Assembly (NCBI GenBank): GCA_014380365.1
Contig: JACMJZ010000012.1
Coordinates: 372,001 to 436,000 of the forward strand
DNA length: 64,000 nt
Reading direction: 5' to 3'
DNA from: Pyrinomonadaceae bacterium
Lineage (GTDB): Bacteria > Acidobacteriota > Blastocatellia > Pyrinomonadales > Pyrinomonadaceae
This document shows positions 44,099 to 53,139 of this stretch, one piece after another. Every line of letters starts with the position of its first letter. Position 1 is the first letter of the stretch. The position numbers were made by a program, and so were the translations under genes. The notes beneath the pieces were generated by a model, which saw only the letters and a program-made list of their open reading frames with translations, made no database searches and had not been told where the DNA came from.

Positions 44099-45207
44099 TG
44101 CTTCTTCTGCACCAACACCTGAAAGTGCGCGCCCATTCGGGTGGGCAAGATCATTTCCAGAGCCGCGTTGCTAAGGCGTAGGTTTTCTGCTTCACCCTCC
44201 TGACGTTTCGTTTTAACTTCCAACTGTTCCAGCAAGCCGGCGGCCAGCAGAAACTTGTCCTGACGCTCGAATTCGAAAACTTCGAAGCCAAGTTGTTCGC
44301 CTACATCTCTAACGAAACTCCAGTTCACACTCGTCGTCAGGTCCTGTTCACCGGGGCCGGACAAGACGTCGTCGATGATTTGGTGCCGCTGAAAACTTCG
44401 CAGCGTTCCAAAGTAGCGCGGGTCGTCTGCGCTTGAAGGATAGAGCTCCGCTGCTTCAGCGCCGTAGTCCACGGTGATCACGTAACCACTCCTGAGATTC
44501 CCTGCCACCCTCTTCAGCCATGGCTCGATTTCGAGATTGACCTCGGCTACCTGTCCTTCTCCAAGCTCGACGCCACACTTCTCAAAATACTCCGCCAGAC
44601 TCTTGGTGGAGGGTGCGGCCAGCAACCACTCAAACTCTCCACCAGCGGATACATTCACGTAAAACTCGCGTAGCTGTCCGGCCTCCATCTTCACGCGATG
44701 GACGGGAAACGCATCAAGCAATTCGTTTGAAAAGACAATTCCGAAGTCAATCTGAACATTGCCCACACTTTCAAACGAGACGCGATCCGCGAAGGCTCCC
44801 AACCGCTTTAGGGCCTGTGACTGGGAGTTGGGGCTAATCTCGTCGATCACGTAACGGGTAGCAGCGAGAACGCCTGGGAAGTAAAGCTGGAGGGTTTCAA
44901 GCAAGGCGACTGCAAAGCTGCCGTCGCCGCCGCCAGATTCGGTGATAGTCAACGGCGACGGCTGCGCGGATTCTTCATAAAGTTTGACAATGTAGCGAGC
45001 CAGCGTCGCACCAAACAGCGAACTCCGCTCGGGACTGGTTCGGTAGTCTCCTTCCCTACCCCACTTGTTTCGATCAACGCGACAGTAATACCCATTCACA
45101 GGATCGTAGAGGGCTGCGCTCATCCACTCACGGAAGGTGATAGGCCCATCGCGTCGAATGCGTTCGCGAAGTTGTTCGGCTAGTTTGCTGGTTGAGACGG
45201 CTATCAT
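44071..45207 (-). CDS. MidA/NDUFAF7-type SAM-dependent methyltransferase
   Basis: About 378 residues from the ATG at 45205-45207; a GTG at 45249 overlapping the previous stop is an alternative. GPITFREWMSAALYDPVNGY Y is the family start, the SAM motif is ITESGGGDGSFAVALLE, and FSNELLDAFPVHRVK is the conserved catalytic-pocket block. Eukaryotic NDUFAF7 methylates a complex I subunit; bacterial substrates are not known. The end of the protein is encoded in an F1 palindrome arm. Confidence 0.88.
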   Translation of the reverse strand: MIAVSTSKLAEQLRERIRRDGPITFREWMSAALYDPVNGYYCRVDRNKWGREGDYRTSPERSSLFGATLARYIVKLYEESAQPSPLTITESGGGDGSFAVALLETLQLYFPGVLAATRYVIDEISPNSQSQALKRLGAFADRVSFESVGNVQIDFGIVFSNELLDAFPVHRVKMEAGQLREFYVNVSAGGEFEWLLAAPSTKSLAEYFEKCGVELGEGQVAEVNLEIEPWLKRVAGNLRSGYVITVDYGAEAAELYPSSADDPRYFGTLRSFQRHQIIDDVLSGPGEQDLTTSVNWSFVRDVGEQLGFEVFEFERQDKFLLAAGLLEQLEVKTKRQEGEAENLRLSNAALEMILPTRMGAHFQVLVQKKQKPDREGGL

Positions 45208-45245
45208 CCTGACTTCAAACGGAAGAAGGGGGGGCGGAAAGGACT

Positions 45246-45797
45246 TCACCTGTTGCTGGGATCTTCCTTGTCGAGCAGCCGCGTTGTGTTTTCGGTAACG
45301 CTGGGTGGGCGAATCAACTCAGAGGTCGTAGGGCGTGGTCTCCAGCTTGACGTGGTGTTGACCGAGGCAGGTGGCAGTCCAACGTTGCGAGCCGTTTGGT
45401 CAAATTGAGCTGACGATGGGGGCGCGTATGCATTCATCTGGTTGCTTTCCATTGGAGGGTACGCGTCTTCCATCATCAGTGCGTAAAGCAACCGCAGCAG
45501 ACCGCCAACAAAACAGGTGACAGCAGCGAGCCCGACAAAAGCTCCCGGACCGTTTAGAACCCCGACGATGATAATTGCCATCACGGGCACTACGAAGAGC
45601 GTACTCAGCATCATCATTGCACCCTGTCTGACGCCTTTGCTGCGCGGCGATAGCGGCCGAGCACCAGGTTGAATATAGCGAGGCGCCATTCCCCCGGCGG
45701 CCAACACGGCGGTGACAGCCTCCAAAAGGAAGCCACATCTTGAACAATACCTAACCTGGTCGGAAATCTGTTGTTGCCCGCATTGTGGACAGTACAT
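45246..45797 (-). CDS. Zinc-ribbon membrane protein
   Basis: 183 residues. A classic N-terminal zinc ribbon (YCPQCG ... RYCSRCGFLL, two CxxC pairs) is followed by two adjacent TM helices (STLFVVPVMAIIIVGVL; AFVGLAAVTCFVGGLLRLLY) and a disordered Ser/Thr/Pro-rich C-terminus. No family name is certain; such proteins are common and unassigned. It ends at the start of the methyltransferase gene, so the two may be co-transcribed. Confidence 0.85.
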   Translation of the reverse strand: MYCPQCGQQQISDQVRYCSRCGFLLEAVTAVLAAGGMAPRYIQPGARPLSPRSKGVRQGAMMMLSTLFVVPVMAIIIVGVLNGPGAFVGLAAVTCFVGGLLRLLYALMMEDAYPPMESNQMNAYAPPSSAQFDQTARNVGLPPASVNTTSSWRPRPTTSELIRPPSVTENTTRLLDKEDPSNR

Positions 45798-45888
45798 GCC
45801 GGTTAACCTCGCGTTGCGATTAGATTCCTAAACGCTCGCCGCTCGAAGATCATGAAATCTGCAGAACGAACTCTCGCCGAAGATCAAA

Positions 45889-46416
45889 CTAGATAATAAA
45901 CCCCACAGTGCTGATACCGGAAAGATTCTTAAGCGTAGCGGCGGCCTGACTCTGAAAGAAGCTCGCCCGAACCAGGGTATCGAGGAGCAATCCGATCAGT
46001 GGGTTCGTGTCCTGAGATGGCGTTGCGACGCGTTTTAGGAGGCAGCCGTCGTCCGCGAAACTGCTGAACGCGCGCCGGCGTACAGCTTCAACCTCCTCGA
46101 GGTGATCGACAACTTTGACTGGCGTGGATAGATATTCCGGCAGGGTCCATTCAAAGGGATCGTCCCAGAGGTTTGAGGTGATCCCACCGAACGTTTGTTC
46201 AATCGCCGCCGCCGAACGCAACACACTTTCGCCAACCGAACGCGATGCATTGCCACGAGATTCGGGATCGTTCTCTCCGCCGCTCGCGTAGAGAATATCG
46301 GCTGGAGTACTTTCGATTATTGTCCGGGAGCGCAAATGCAAACGCGCAAACTCTCGGTCAAGACTGTCAACTATCACATGCTTGCCGCGAGTCTGCGCGT
46401 TGGTCGTGTCGTCCAT
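45889..46416 (-). CDS. Hypothetical protein
   Basis: 175 residues, no signal peptide or membrane span. I do not recognise it. The chain looks mainly helical (SVGESVLRSAAAIEQTFGG, KVVDHLEEVEAVRRRAFSSF) and ends with a more hydrophobic stretch. A four-helix DinB-like fold is possible but no metal His set is evident. It stands alone between the zinc-ribbon gene and a lipoprotein gene. Confidence 0.65.
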   Translation of the reverse strand: MDDTTNAQTRGKHVIVDSLDREFARLHLRSRTIIESTPADILYASGGENDPESRGNASRSVGESVLRSAAAIEQTFGGITSNLWDDPFEWTLPEYLSTPVKVVDHLEEVEAVRRRAFSSFADDGCLLKRVATPSQDTNPLIGLLLDTLVRASFFQSQAAATLKNLSGISTVGFII

Positions 46417-46450
46417 AGCTGACCGAAGTCAAAGCGTTGGAGCTATAAGG

Positions 46451-46804
46451 TTACTTTTCTTTCGAGCGCCGATCGGTTTCTTCCAGGACGGTGCCGAAGT
46501 TTCGACCGCCAAAGTTGAACCCCGTGTAGACTCGCCCTTTGGCGCCGACGCGCGCGCCACGCGATGGCACCCCGCGTTTGGTCACCACCCAAAGCCTGCC
46601 CGTACCATCATCAATTTCGTAGGCTCCATTGCCTAGGACGCCGTAGCTGTCCCTCACCGTGCCAACAATGGCAACCTCTTTGTTTCGATAGCGGGCTGGG
46701 TCAGCGTTAATTTTGGAAATTGTTGTCTGGCTGGGACAAGCTGTAAATAGGACAACCGATGCCAGCAGCAACGATGCGCCCCCGAGTCTCTTGCTTAAGT
46801 GCAT
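46451..46804 (-). CDS. Small OB-fold-like lipoprotein
   Basis: 117 residues from the ATG at 46802-46804 behind AAAAGGAGA. The signal ends in VVLFTACPS, an acceptable lipobox with Cys near residue 24. The mature part, ISKINADPARYRNKEVAIVG, GAYEIDDGTGRLWVVTKRG and VGAKGRVYTGF, has the strand order of a nucleic-acid-like OB fold as found in YgiW/DUF-type periplasmic proteins. Function unknown; it is probably anchored in the outer membrane. Confidence 0.78.
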   Translation of the reverse strand: MHLSKRLGGASLLLASVVLFTACPSQTTISKINADPARYRNKEVAIVGTVRDSYGVLGNGAYEIDDGTGRLWVVTKRGVPSRGARVGAKGRVYTGFNFGGRNFGTVLEETDRRSKEK

Positions 46805-47064
46805 ACGCGTCTCCTTTTCGATCCAGTTTAATTCGAGGGAGAGCGCCGCCATCGGAACTGCGAACAGCGGAACTTACAACGTGCGGCACCTACATGATGC
46901 CGAGAATGTCCAAACGGTTTTCTCATTAAGTGCATAACATCCCCATTGTCCCAAACCGCAGTTGATTCGAGGCAACTAAGAGCGATGCTATACTCAGTGG
47001 GCCACAAAATCCAGTGACCGAGTGAGCTATTGACCGTTTTGAGAACTGGAATTACTGTTGCTCC

Positions 47065-47253
47065 GTGAAAGTGCGAGACATCGTCAAGCTGATTGAACAA
47101 GACGGGTGGTATTGGGTGAGAACTAAAGGCAGTCATCATCAATACAAGCATCAGATGAAGCCGGGTTTGGTCACCGTTCCCGGCAGACCCGGTGACGATG
47201 TTGCCCAAGGTACCTTGAATAACATCTTGAAGCAGGCAGGTCTAAAGCCATGA
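47065..47253 (+). CDS. hicA: HicA-type toxin
   Basis: 62 residues from a GTG at 47065. KVRDIVKLIEQDGWYWVRTK GSHHQYKH contains the HicA G-W..R..GSHH core with the catalytic His, followed by VTVPGRPGDDVAQGTLNNIL KQAG. It is a compact mRNA interferase. Its stop overlaps the antitoxin ATG (ATGA), and the toxin-first order is the common one, opposite to the first hic locus in the window. Confidence 0.92.
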   Translation: MKVRDIVKLIEQDGWYWVRTKGSHHQYKHQMKPGLVTVPGRPGDDVAQGTLNNILKQAGLKP

Positions 47254-47465
47254 AGAAATATCTAATCATCGTTGAAGAAACAACCTCAGGCTATTCCGCA
47301 TTCTCACCTGATGTGCCCGGCTGCGGCTCGACTGGAAAAACCAAAGAGGAAGTCGAGCGAAACATCCAGGAGGCAATTGAGTTTCACCTTGAGGGCTTGC
47401 GCGAAGAAGGTTACGAAATCCCAGAGCCAAGCACTTATTCCTCTTACATCGACGTTGCCGCTTGA
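47250..47465 (+). CDS. hicB: HicB-type antitoxin
   Basis: 71 residues: KKYLIIVEETTSGYSAFSPD, VPGCGSTGKTKEEVERNIQE AIEFHLEGL and a PEPSTYSSYIDV tail. This is the HicB core with no DNA-binding extension. Coupled by ATGA to the toxin gene. The 260 bp after it hold no gene that I can support. Confidence 0.92.
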   Translation: MKKYLIIVEETTSGYSAFSPDVPGCGSTGKTKEEVERNIQEAIEFHLEGLREEGYEIPEPSTYSSYIDVAA

Positions 47466-47724
47466 GAGGTTGTTTCTCCGAGTTTTATCTCAGCGGACAA
47501 AAAAACAACATTCGGAGAATAGCGATGGCCGGCCCCGATTTTCCACCTAAGGTACGCGAACTAATCGCGTTTCGCGCGAGCCTCATCTGTAGCAACCCTT
47601 GATGCGCAACCATTACGGTCGGCCCATCTGATGCTCAGGGAACGCTGGCGCTCAAGCGGGGTGAGGCCGTTCACATCCATGCTCCTAACGGTCAACGCGC
47701 ACATCCAGACAACGGAATTAGCCC

Positions 47725-49233
47725 TTATTTCCCAAACCAGCCGATTGGCTTGCCTGACAAATCCACCCAGACGCTCTTCACGTGCGTGTACATATCGAGC
47801 GCATGTTTGCCCATCTCCCGGCCATAGCCTGACTGTTTGTAACCGCCGAACGGAGAAGCGGCATTGAACATGTTGTAGGTATTGATCCAAATGACGCCGG
47901 CATGGATCGCTTTCGCGAAACGATGAGCGCGCGTGATGTTGCTCGTCCAAATTCCAGCCGACAAACCGTAGATGGTGTCGTTGGCCTGCTTAATCAAATC
48001 ATCCTCGTCCTTGAACGAGATCACCGAAACGACCGGGCCGAAAACCTCTTCCTGGGCAATGCGCATCTGGTTCTTCACGTCTGAGAAGATGGTGGGCTGG
48101 AAGAAGTAACCCTTTTGAAAAGCCGCGGCGAGCTCCGGTGATTTACCGCCGGCGAGAACTGTCGCGCCTTCCTCCTGCGCCACATCGCAGTAACCCTGGA
48201 TTCGGCTCAGTTGTTCCGCAGAAACCTGAGGCCCCATGTGCGTTCCTTGATCCATCGGGTCGCCGACGACAATATTCGCCGATTTTGCTTGCAGCCTTTC
48301 GAGAAACTGGTCCTTGACTCCTTCTTCAACAAACAGGCGCGAGCCGGCACAACAGACCTGGCCCTGATTGAAGAAGATTCCCATCATTGCGCCGCTCACG
48401 GCCTGCTCAATGTCAGCGTCAGCAAACACGATGTTTGGAGCTTTGCCGCCCAGTTCGAGCGAAACCTTCGTTAGATTTTCGGCTGCGGCCTTCGCAACCA
48501 ACTTACCCACTTCGGTGGAACCTGTGAACGCAACTTTGTCGATGCCGGGGTGTGCCGCCAGGGCCGCGCCCGCAGTTTCGCCGTAACCGGGGACGATATT
48601 TACAACACCGTCGGGAAACCCGGCTTCCTGAATGAGCTTCCCGAGTTCCATCGCATTGACGGGCGTCTGCTCGGCAGGCTTGAGCACTATGGTGTTGCCC
48701 GCCGCCAGCGCCGGGGCGAGTTTCCAGGCAGCCATCAACAAGGGAAAGTTCCAGGGAATTATTTGCCCGCAAACTCCTACTGGCTCTCGCAGAGTGTAAT
48801 TAAACATCTGCCCCGGCACCGGAATCGTTTCACCTTCAATCTTCGTGGCCCAGCCGGCGAAGTACTCAAAGTTCTCGGCAACTTGCGGCAAATCCACATA
48901 GGTTGATTCCTTGATCGGCTTGCCATTGTCGGAGGTTTCCAACGCCGCTAACTCCGGCGTGCGTTCCTCGATCAACTGTGACAGCTTATAGAGCATGCGG
49001 CCACGGTCGCGCGCGCTGACTTTCGACCACTTCCCTTCAAACGCTTTGCGGGCAGCGGCCACTGCCTTATCAATATCAGCCTGGTCGCCTTCAGCGACCT
49101 CGGCAAGAATTTCACCGGTCGCTGGATTGGGAGTGGTGAATGTTTTGCCCGACTCCGCATCGACCCACTTTCCGTCAATCATCAACTGGTATTTGCGAGG
49201 GCTGGTTTCGGCTGGTTGTACAGATGACATCAT
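47725..49233 (-). CDS. Aldehyde dehydrogenase
   Basis: 502 residues. NAD-binding FTGSTEVGKLVAKAAAE, catalytic Glu in VSLELGGKAPNIVF, catalytic Cys in FFNQGQVCCAGSRLFVEEG, and the C-terminal PFGGYKQSGYGREMGKHALD are all present. It oxidises an aldehyde to the acid, and resembles broad-substrate betaine/retinal-type enzymes. The tandem ATG at 49233 follows GAGGAGTTT. Single gene. Confidence 0.95.
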   Translation of the reverse strand: MMSSVQPAETSPRKYQLMIDGKWVDAESGKTFTTPNPATGEILAEVAEGDQADIDKAVAAARKAFEGKWSKVSARDRGRMLYKLSQLIEERTPELAALETSDNGKPIKESTYVDLPQVAENFEYFAGWATKIEGETIPVPGQMFNYTLREPVGVCGQIIPWNFPLLMAAWKLAPALAAGNTIVLKPAEQTPVNAMELGKLIQEAGFPDGVVNIVPGYGETAGAALAAHPGIDKVAFTGSTEVGKLVAKAAAENLTKVSLELGGKAPNIVFADADIEQAVSGAMMGIFFNQGQVCCAGSRLFVEEGVKDQFLERLQAKSANIVVGDPMDQGTHMGPQVSAEQLSRIQGYCDVAQEEGATVLAGGKSPELAAAFQKGYFFQPTIFSDVKNQMRIAQEEVFGPVVSVISFKDEDDLIKQANDTIYGLSAGIWTSNITRAHRFAKAIHAGVIWINTYNMFNAASPFGGYKQSGYGREMGKHALDMYTHVKSVWVDLSGKPIGWFGK

Positions 49234-49260
49234 AAACTCCTCTGTTTAGTGGTCACCGTG

Positions 49261-49349
49261 CAACCTCTGTGTCCTCTGTGTCTCTGTGGTGAATGCTTGT
49301 TATCTAAGTTCACCACAGAGACACAGAGGACGCAGAGGACGCACAGAGA
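49261..49349. repeat. Inverted repeat of the CCACAGAGACACAGAG type
   Basis: TGTCCTCTGTGTCTCTGTGG and CCACAGAGACACAGAGGACG flank about 25 bp, with a further GCAGAGGACGCACAGAGAC direct unit that ends 2 bp before the aconitase stop. Confidence 0.8.
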
Positions 49350-49351
49350 CA

Positions 49352-52240
49352 TCAAAAATCCGTAGTGCCGGCAAGCAGTTGCCTCAGCACATAAGGAAGA
49401 ATTCCCCCGTGCTGGTAGTAATCAATCTCGATTGGGGTGTCGATGCGTAGTATCACTGCGACTTCTTCTGTTTCGCCCGAGGCTCGATGTATCACAAGCG
49501 TCAAATCCTGTCGCGGGCTAACCCCACTCTCCAGCCCGGTGACATCGAAAGTTTCCGTTCCATCCAATCCTAACGAAGCAGCGTTCGTCCCGTCTTTAAA
49601 CTGACAAGGCAGGACACCCATGCCAACCAAATTACTTCGGTGGATACGTTCGAAGCTTTGCGCGATCACCGCCTTCACACCGAGTAGACGCGTGCCCTTA
49701 GCCGCCCAGTCGCGCGAGCTGCCCGTTCCATATTCCTGACCGCAAAGTACGACGAGCGGCACGCCTTCCTGGCTGTACTTCATCGCGGCATCGTAGATGC
49801 TGACGCGCTCCCCATCCGGCTGGTGCAGCGTGACCCCACCTTCCACGCCGGGCACAATCAGGTTTCTGATACGCACATTCGCAAACGTACCACGCACCAT
49901 CACCTCATGATTGCCGCGCCGCGCCCCATAGCTGTTGAAGTCCTCTATGCTCACGCCTTTCTCTTGCAGGTACATCCCCGCAGGTGAACTCGATTTGATT
50001 GCGCCGGCGGGACTGATGTGGTCCGTCGTAACTGAGTCGCCGAAGATCGCAAGAGGCCGCGCGCCGCGAACATCACGCCATTCCCCGACAGCGTTACTAA
50101 AGTTTTCAAAGTATGGCGGTTCCTGAATGTAAGTCGACTGAGTGTCCCATTCATAGACACTGCCGGTGCTGGTAGGGATTTCGTTCCATAAAGGATTCTG
50201 CGCTTCGAAGTCGCGATAAAGGCTCCGGTATGTTTCGGGATCAAGCGCGGCGCTCAACAAATTGTTGATCTCCTGGAGGCTCGGCCACACATCGCGCAGG
50301 TAAACTTCCGTCCCATCGCTGCCCGTGCCAATCGGGTCACTTGAAAGATCAATGTCGATTCGACCCGCGATCGCAAACGCCACCACCAGCGGAGGACTCA
50401 TCAGGAAGTTTGCTTTTATGCTTTGATGAACGCGGGCTTCAAAGTTTCGGTTGCCGGACAGGACACTGGCGGCGATTAGATCGTGTTCTGTTAAGACATG
50501 TTCGATGTTTGGATCAAGCGGACCGGAATTGCCGATGCAGGTCGTACACCCGTAACCGACGAGATTGAAGCCAAGTTTATCGAGATACTCTTGTAACCCC
50601 GTCTTCTGCAGATACTCCGTCACAACTCGCGAACCGGGCGCCAGCGAGTTCTTCACCGAAGAGCGAACCGTCAATCCGCGTTCGACTGCCTTCTTCGCCA
50701 ATAGACCGGCGGCCAGCATCACGCTGGGATTCGAAGTGTTCGTGCAAGAGGTGATCGCCGCAATCAACACATCGCCGTGACCGAGGTCAACTTCAGCGTG
50801 CGGAAATTCGTCTGGATGGAGTTCTTCGAGGCGGTCCGGCGTAGGACGGTTGTTGACCATCTCCGTCTCACTCCAAACACTGGTGTTCTGTGGGGTAACA
50901 ACGCCACCCGCGGCAATGGGGACGGTGCTTGGGGCCTGCTCTCCACCGCCTGCCAATGCGGTCCTGGCGATATCTACCGTGCCGATCCTCGTAAAGATTC
51001 GAGCGTTGCAATCGTCGTCCGACTTTCCGTAGCCACCCTCCGCAACCGGTCTTCTCAGGAGCTCGCAGAACTGATCTTTTAAGTTTGATAACTCAATGCG
51101 ATCCTGCGGGCGTTTGGGACCCGCCACACTTGGCACAATGCTGCCAAGATCCAAATCGAGCAGCACGCTATACTCGCATTCGCCTGACTTGGGAATTCCA
51201 AACAACCCCTGCGCTTTGAAATAGCTGCGCACCGATTCAACCTGGGCGTCAGTGCGACCTGTGGCTTTCAAATAAACGCAAGTCTCTTCATCCACCGGGA
51301 AGAAGCCCATCGTTGCTCCATACTCCGGCGCCATGTTGGCGATGGTCGCGCGGTCAGTTACCGACAGACTCGTGGCGCCGCTGCCGTGAAACTCAACAAA
51401 CTTTCCCACCACTTTCGCCTTGCGCAGCATCTCCGTCACGCGCAACACCAGATCAGTGGCTGTAACACCGTCGCGCAAACTACCCGACATGTGGACGCCG
51501 ACAACATCCGGAGTTAGAAAGTAGACTGGTTGGCCCAACATGGCTGCTTCGGCTTCAATGCCGCCAACGCCCCAGCCCACTATCCCCAGTCCATTGATCA
51601 TAGTGGTGTGGGAATCCGTACCTACCAACGTATCCGGATAGTAAACTCCATTGCGCTCCCAAACACTCTTGGCGAGATACTCGAGATTCACTTGATGGCA
51701 GATGCCAATACCCGGAGGTATCACGCCAAAGCCGCTGAAAGCCTGCGTGCCCCATTTCAAGAACTGGTAGCGGGAGTTGTTGCGTTTGAACTCCATCGCC
51801 ATGTTTTTCTCAAAAGCGTCTTTGGTGCTGGAGAAGTCGACCTGTACCGAGTGGTCGATAACCAGATCGACAGGAACCAGCGGCTCAATGACTTCAGTGT
51901 TCTTGTGCAGACGGGCGACGGCGGAACGCATCGCCGCCAGATCGACGAGAAGCGGAACACCAGTGAAGTCTTGCAAAAGCACACGCGCCACTACAAAGGG
52001 AACCTCATCGGTCCGCTCGGCATTCGGCTGCCAGTTTGCGAGGGTACGCACGTCGTCTTCGGCAATCTTCTTGCCGTCGCAGTTGCGCAACACAGATTCC
52101 AGGACGATGCGAATGCTGACTGGGAGCTTCGAGATCGGGCCGACGCCCTCTTTTTCAAGCTGCGGCAGCGAATAGAACCGGCCCGTCTGGCCGGCGCCCG
52201 TGTCAAATGTTTGGATGGAATTAAATGGACCTTGTGGCAT
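49352..52240 (-). CDS. acnA: Aconitate hydratase A
   Basis: 962 residues from the ATG at 52238-52240; family length is about 890-900, so this is slightly long. Fe-S ligands are in [17 protein letters not shown] (first Cys) and [14 protein letters not shown] (two Cys). [20 protein letters not shown] is a conserved active-site block and [16 protein letters not shown] marks the swivel domain. It interconverts citrate and isocitrate. An in-frame extension upstream runs through an F3 repeat and is not likely to be translated. Confidence 0.96.
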   Translation of the reverse strand: MPQGPFNSIQTFDTGAGQTGRFYSLPQLEKEGVGPISKLPVSIRIVLESVLRNCDGKKIAEDDVRTLANWQPNAERTDEVPFVVARVLLQDFTGVPLLVDLAAMRSAVARLHKNTEVIEPLVPVDLVIDHSVQVDFSSTKDAFEKNMAMEFKRNNSRYQFLKWGTQAFSGFGVIPPGIGICHQVNLEYLAKSVWERNGVYYPDTLVGTDSHTTMINGLGIVGWGVGGIEAEAAMLGQPVYFLTPDVVGVHMSGSLRDGVTATDLVLRVTEMLRKAKVVGKFVEFHGSGATSLSVTDRATIANMAPEYGATMGFFPVDEETCVYLKATGRTDAQVESVRSYFKAQGLFGIPKSGECEYSVLLDLDLGSIVPSVAGPKRPQDRIELSNLKDQFCELLRRPVAEGGYGKSDDDCNARIFTRIGTVDIARTALAGGGEQAPSTVPIAAGGVVTPQNTSVWSETEMVNNRPTPDRLEELHPDEFPHAEVDLGHGDVLIAAITSCTNTSNPSVMLAAGLLAKKAVERGLTVRSSVKNSLAPGSRVVTEYLQKTGLQEYLDKLGFNLVGYGCTTCIGNSGPLDPNIEHVLTEHDLIAASVLSGNRNFEARVHQSIKANFLMSPPLVVAFAIAGRIDIDLSSDPIGTGSDGTEVYLRDVWPSLQEINNLLSAALDPETYRSLYRDFEAQNPLWNEIPTSTGSVYEWDTQSTYIQEPPYFENFSNAVGEWRDVRGARPLAIFGDSVTTDHISPAGAIKSSSPAGMYLQEKGVSIEDFNSYGARRGNHEVMVRGTFANVRIRNLIVPGVEGGVTLHQPDGERVSIYDAAMKYSQEGVPLVVLCGQEYGTGSSRDWAAKGTRLLGVKAVIAQSFERIHRSNLVGMGVLPCQFKDGTNAASLGLDGTETFDVTGLESGVSPRQDLTLVIHRASGETEEVAVILRIDTPIEIDYYQHGGILPYVLRQLLAGTTDF

Positions 52241-52385
52241 AGAGATCAGGCCAGACTCGTAAGCAGCGAAGGCGCCGCAGCTCCGGTATTCACTTAAGAA
52301 AAGTTTAGATTTTGTAGCAAACTCCAGTTTAGAGTTCGCGCTGCTTATCGTCAAGGAAGGCTGATTTGTCAGTGTGAGGCTGAAA

Positions 52386-52435
52386 CGTGGCACGGGCATC
52401 CCGCTCGTGAATCACGCGCAAGATGCGCGAGCCAC
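52386..52435. repeat. REP-like family F3, copy 4
   Basis: CGTGGCACGGGCATCCCGCT CGTG then CACGCGCAAGATGCGCGAGC CAC, in the same order as copy 1, upstream of acnA. Confidence 0.82.
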
Positions 52436-52442
52436 AATGGAA

Positions 52443-52481
52443 CAGGCTAACGCGATTCCGGCCTTCGCCCGCGTTAGCCTG
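52443..52481 (-). terminator. Terminator-like hairpin after the 52530-53057 gene
   Basis: CAGGCTAACGCG and CGCGTTAGCCTG form a perfect 12-bp stem with a 15-base loop. There is no strong U run after it, so it may equally be one more palindromic repeat. Confidence 0.55.
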
Positions 52482-52529
52482 ACCTGAAGCCCGCCATTAT
52501 TTGTCGATCTGAATTATCAAAGCGGCCGA

Positions 52530-53057
52530 CTAGCCGCCCCCTTCTACCTGTATCTCGGGATCAACTTGAAATATCTTCCCTTTGCGCGTGGTAGTAACCT
52601 TGACCGTGCACTCGAAGTTCTGAGTCTTAGTCTCCGGAGCTACCGTGTAAGGGCCTATAATCGAATACAAGCCGATCACGTTGCAACCGGCGCTTTGGCC
52701 GGGCTGGCTGGATATCCCCTTGCCCGTTACCTTTATCGGACCCGTCGAATCGAAGGGGTTACGACCGCCGTGAAAGTCTACTTCGAAAGTCGTGACCTTT
52801 TGGGGCTTGTCTGCTGTATCAAACGCGGTGAAATAGAAGAGGCTGCCCGGTTCTACCTTTAGAGTGCTTTGGCCTTTCCCTTCCCAGACTCTTCCCGGAA
52901 ACTCTGAGAAACCATAGCCCATTGCGTAAATCGGCTGCTGGCCTTGTTTGGGAAGAGATCGGGTTGCAGATGAAAAAGCAACGTCGAGAGAATAACTTTT
53001 GGGAATAATGGGATCCGTCTTACTTTTCTTCGGGGCATCCTTCTTCTTACTTTTCAT
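52530..53057 (-). CDS. Hypothetical protein upstream-linked to a Ser/Thr kinase
   Basis: 175 residues. A Lys-rich, probably disordered start (about 20 residues) precedes a beta-rich domain: YSLDVAFSSATRSL, VEPGSLFYFTAFDT, TTFEVDFHGGRNPFDS, FECTVKVTTTRKGKIFQVDP. There is no signal peptide or membrane helix. I do not recognise the family. It follows the Ser/Thr kinase gene by 82 bp on the same strand; Thr/Ser-rich strands could make it a target, but that is a guess. Confidence 0.7.
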   Translation of the reverse strand: MKSKKKDAPKKSKTDPIIPKSYSLDVAFSSATRSLPKQGQQPIYAMGYGFSEFPGRVWEGKGQSTLKVEPGSLFYFTAFDTADKPQKVTTFEVDFHGGRNPFDSTGPIKVTGKGISSQPGQSAGCNVIGLYSIIGPYTVAPETKTQNFECTVKVTTTRKGKIFQVDPEIQVEGGG

Positions 53058-53139
53058 GGGGGCATCCTTTCTACTATTGTGGCGGTTGCCCTATGAGAGC
53101 CGAACCGCCTGTTGATAGAGCCGTTGCGGATTGCACCTC

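Noticed and set aside
47466-47724. A gene in the gap between hicB and aldehyde dehydrogenase
   Set aside because: Short frames on both strands overlap and none has a family pattern or good start.
52241-52399. N-terminal extension of aconitase
   Set aside because: The in-frame stretch starts in an F3 repeat and has no resemblance to the aconitase N-terminus; the ATG at 52240 fits the family.
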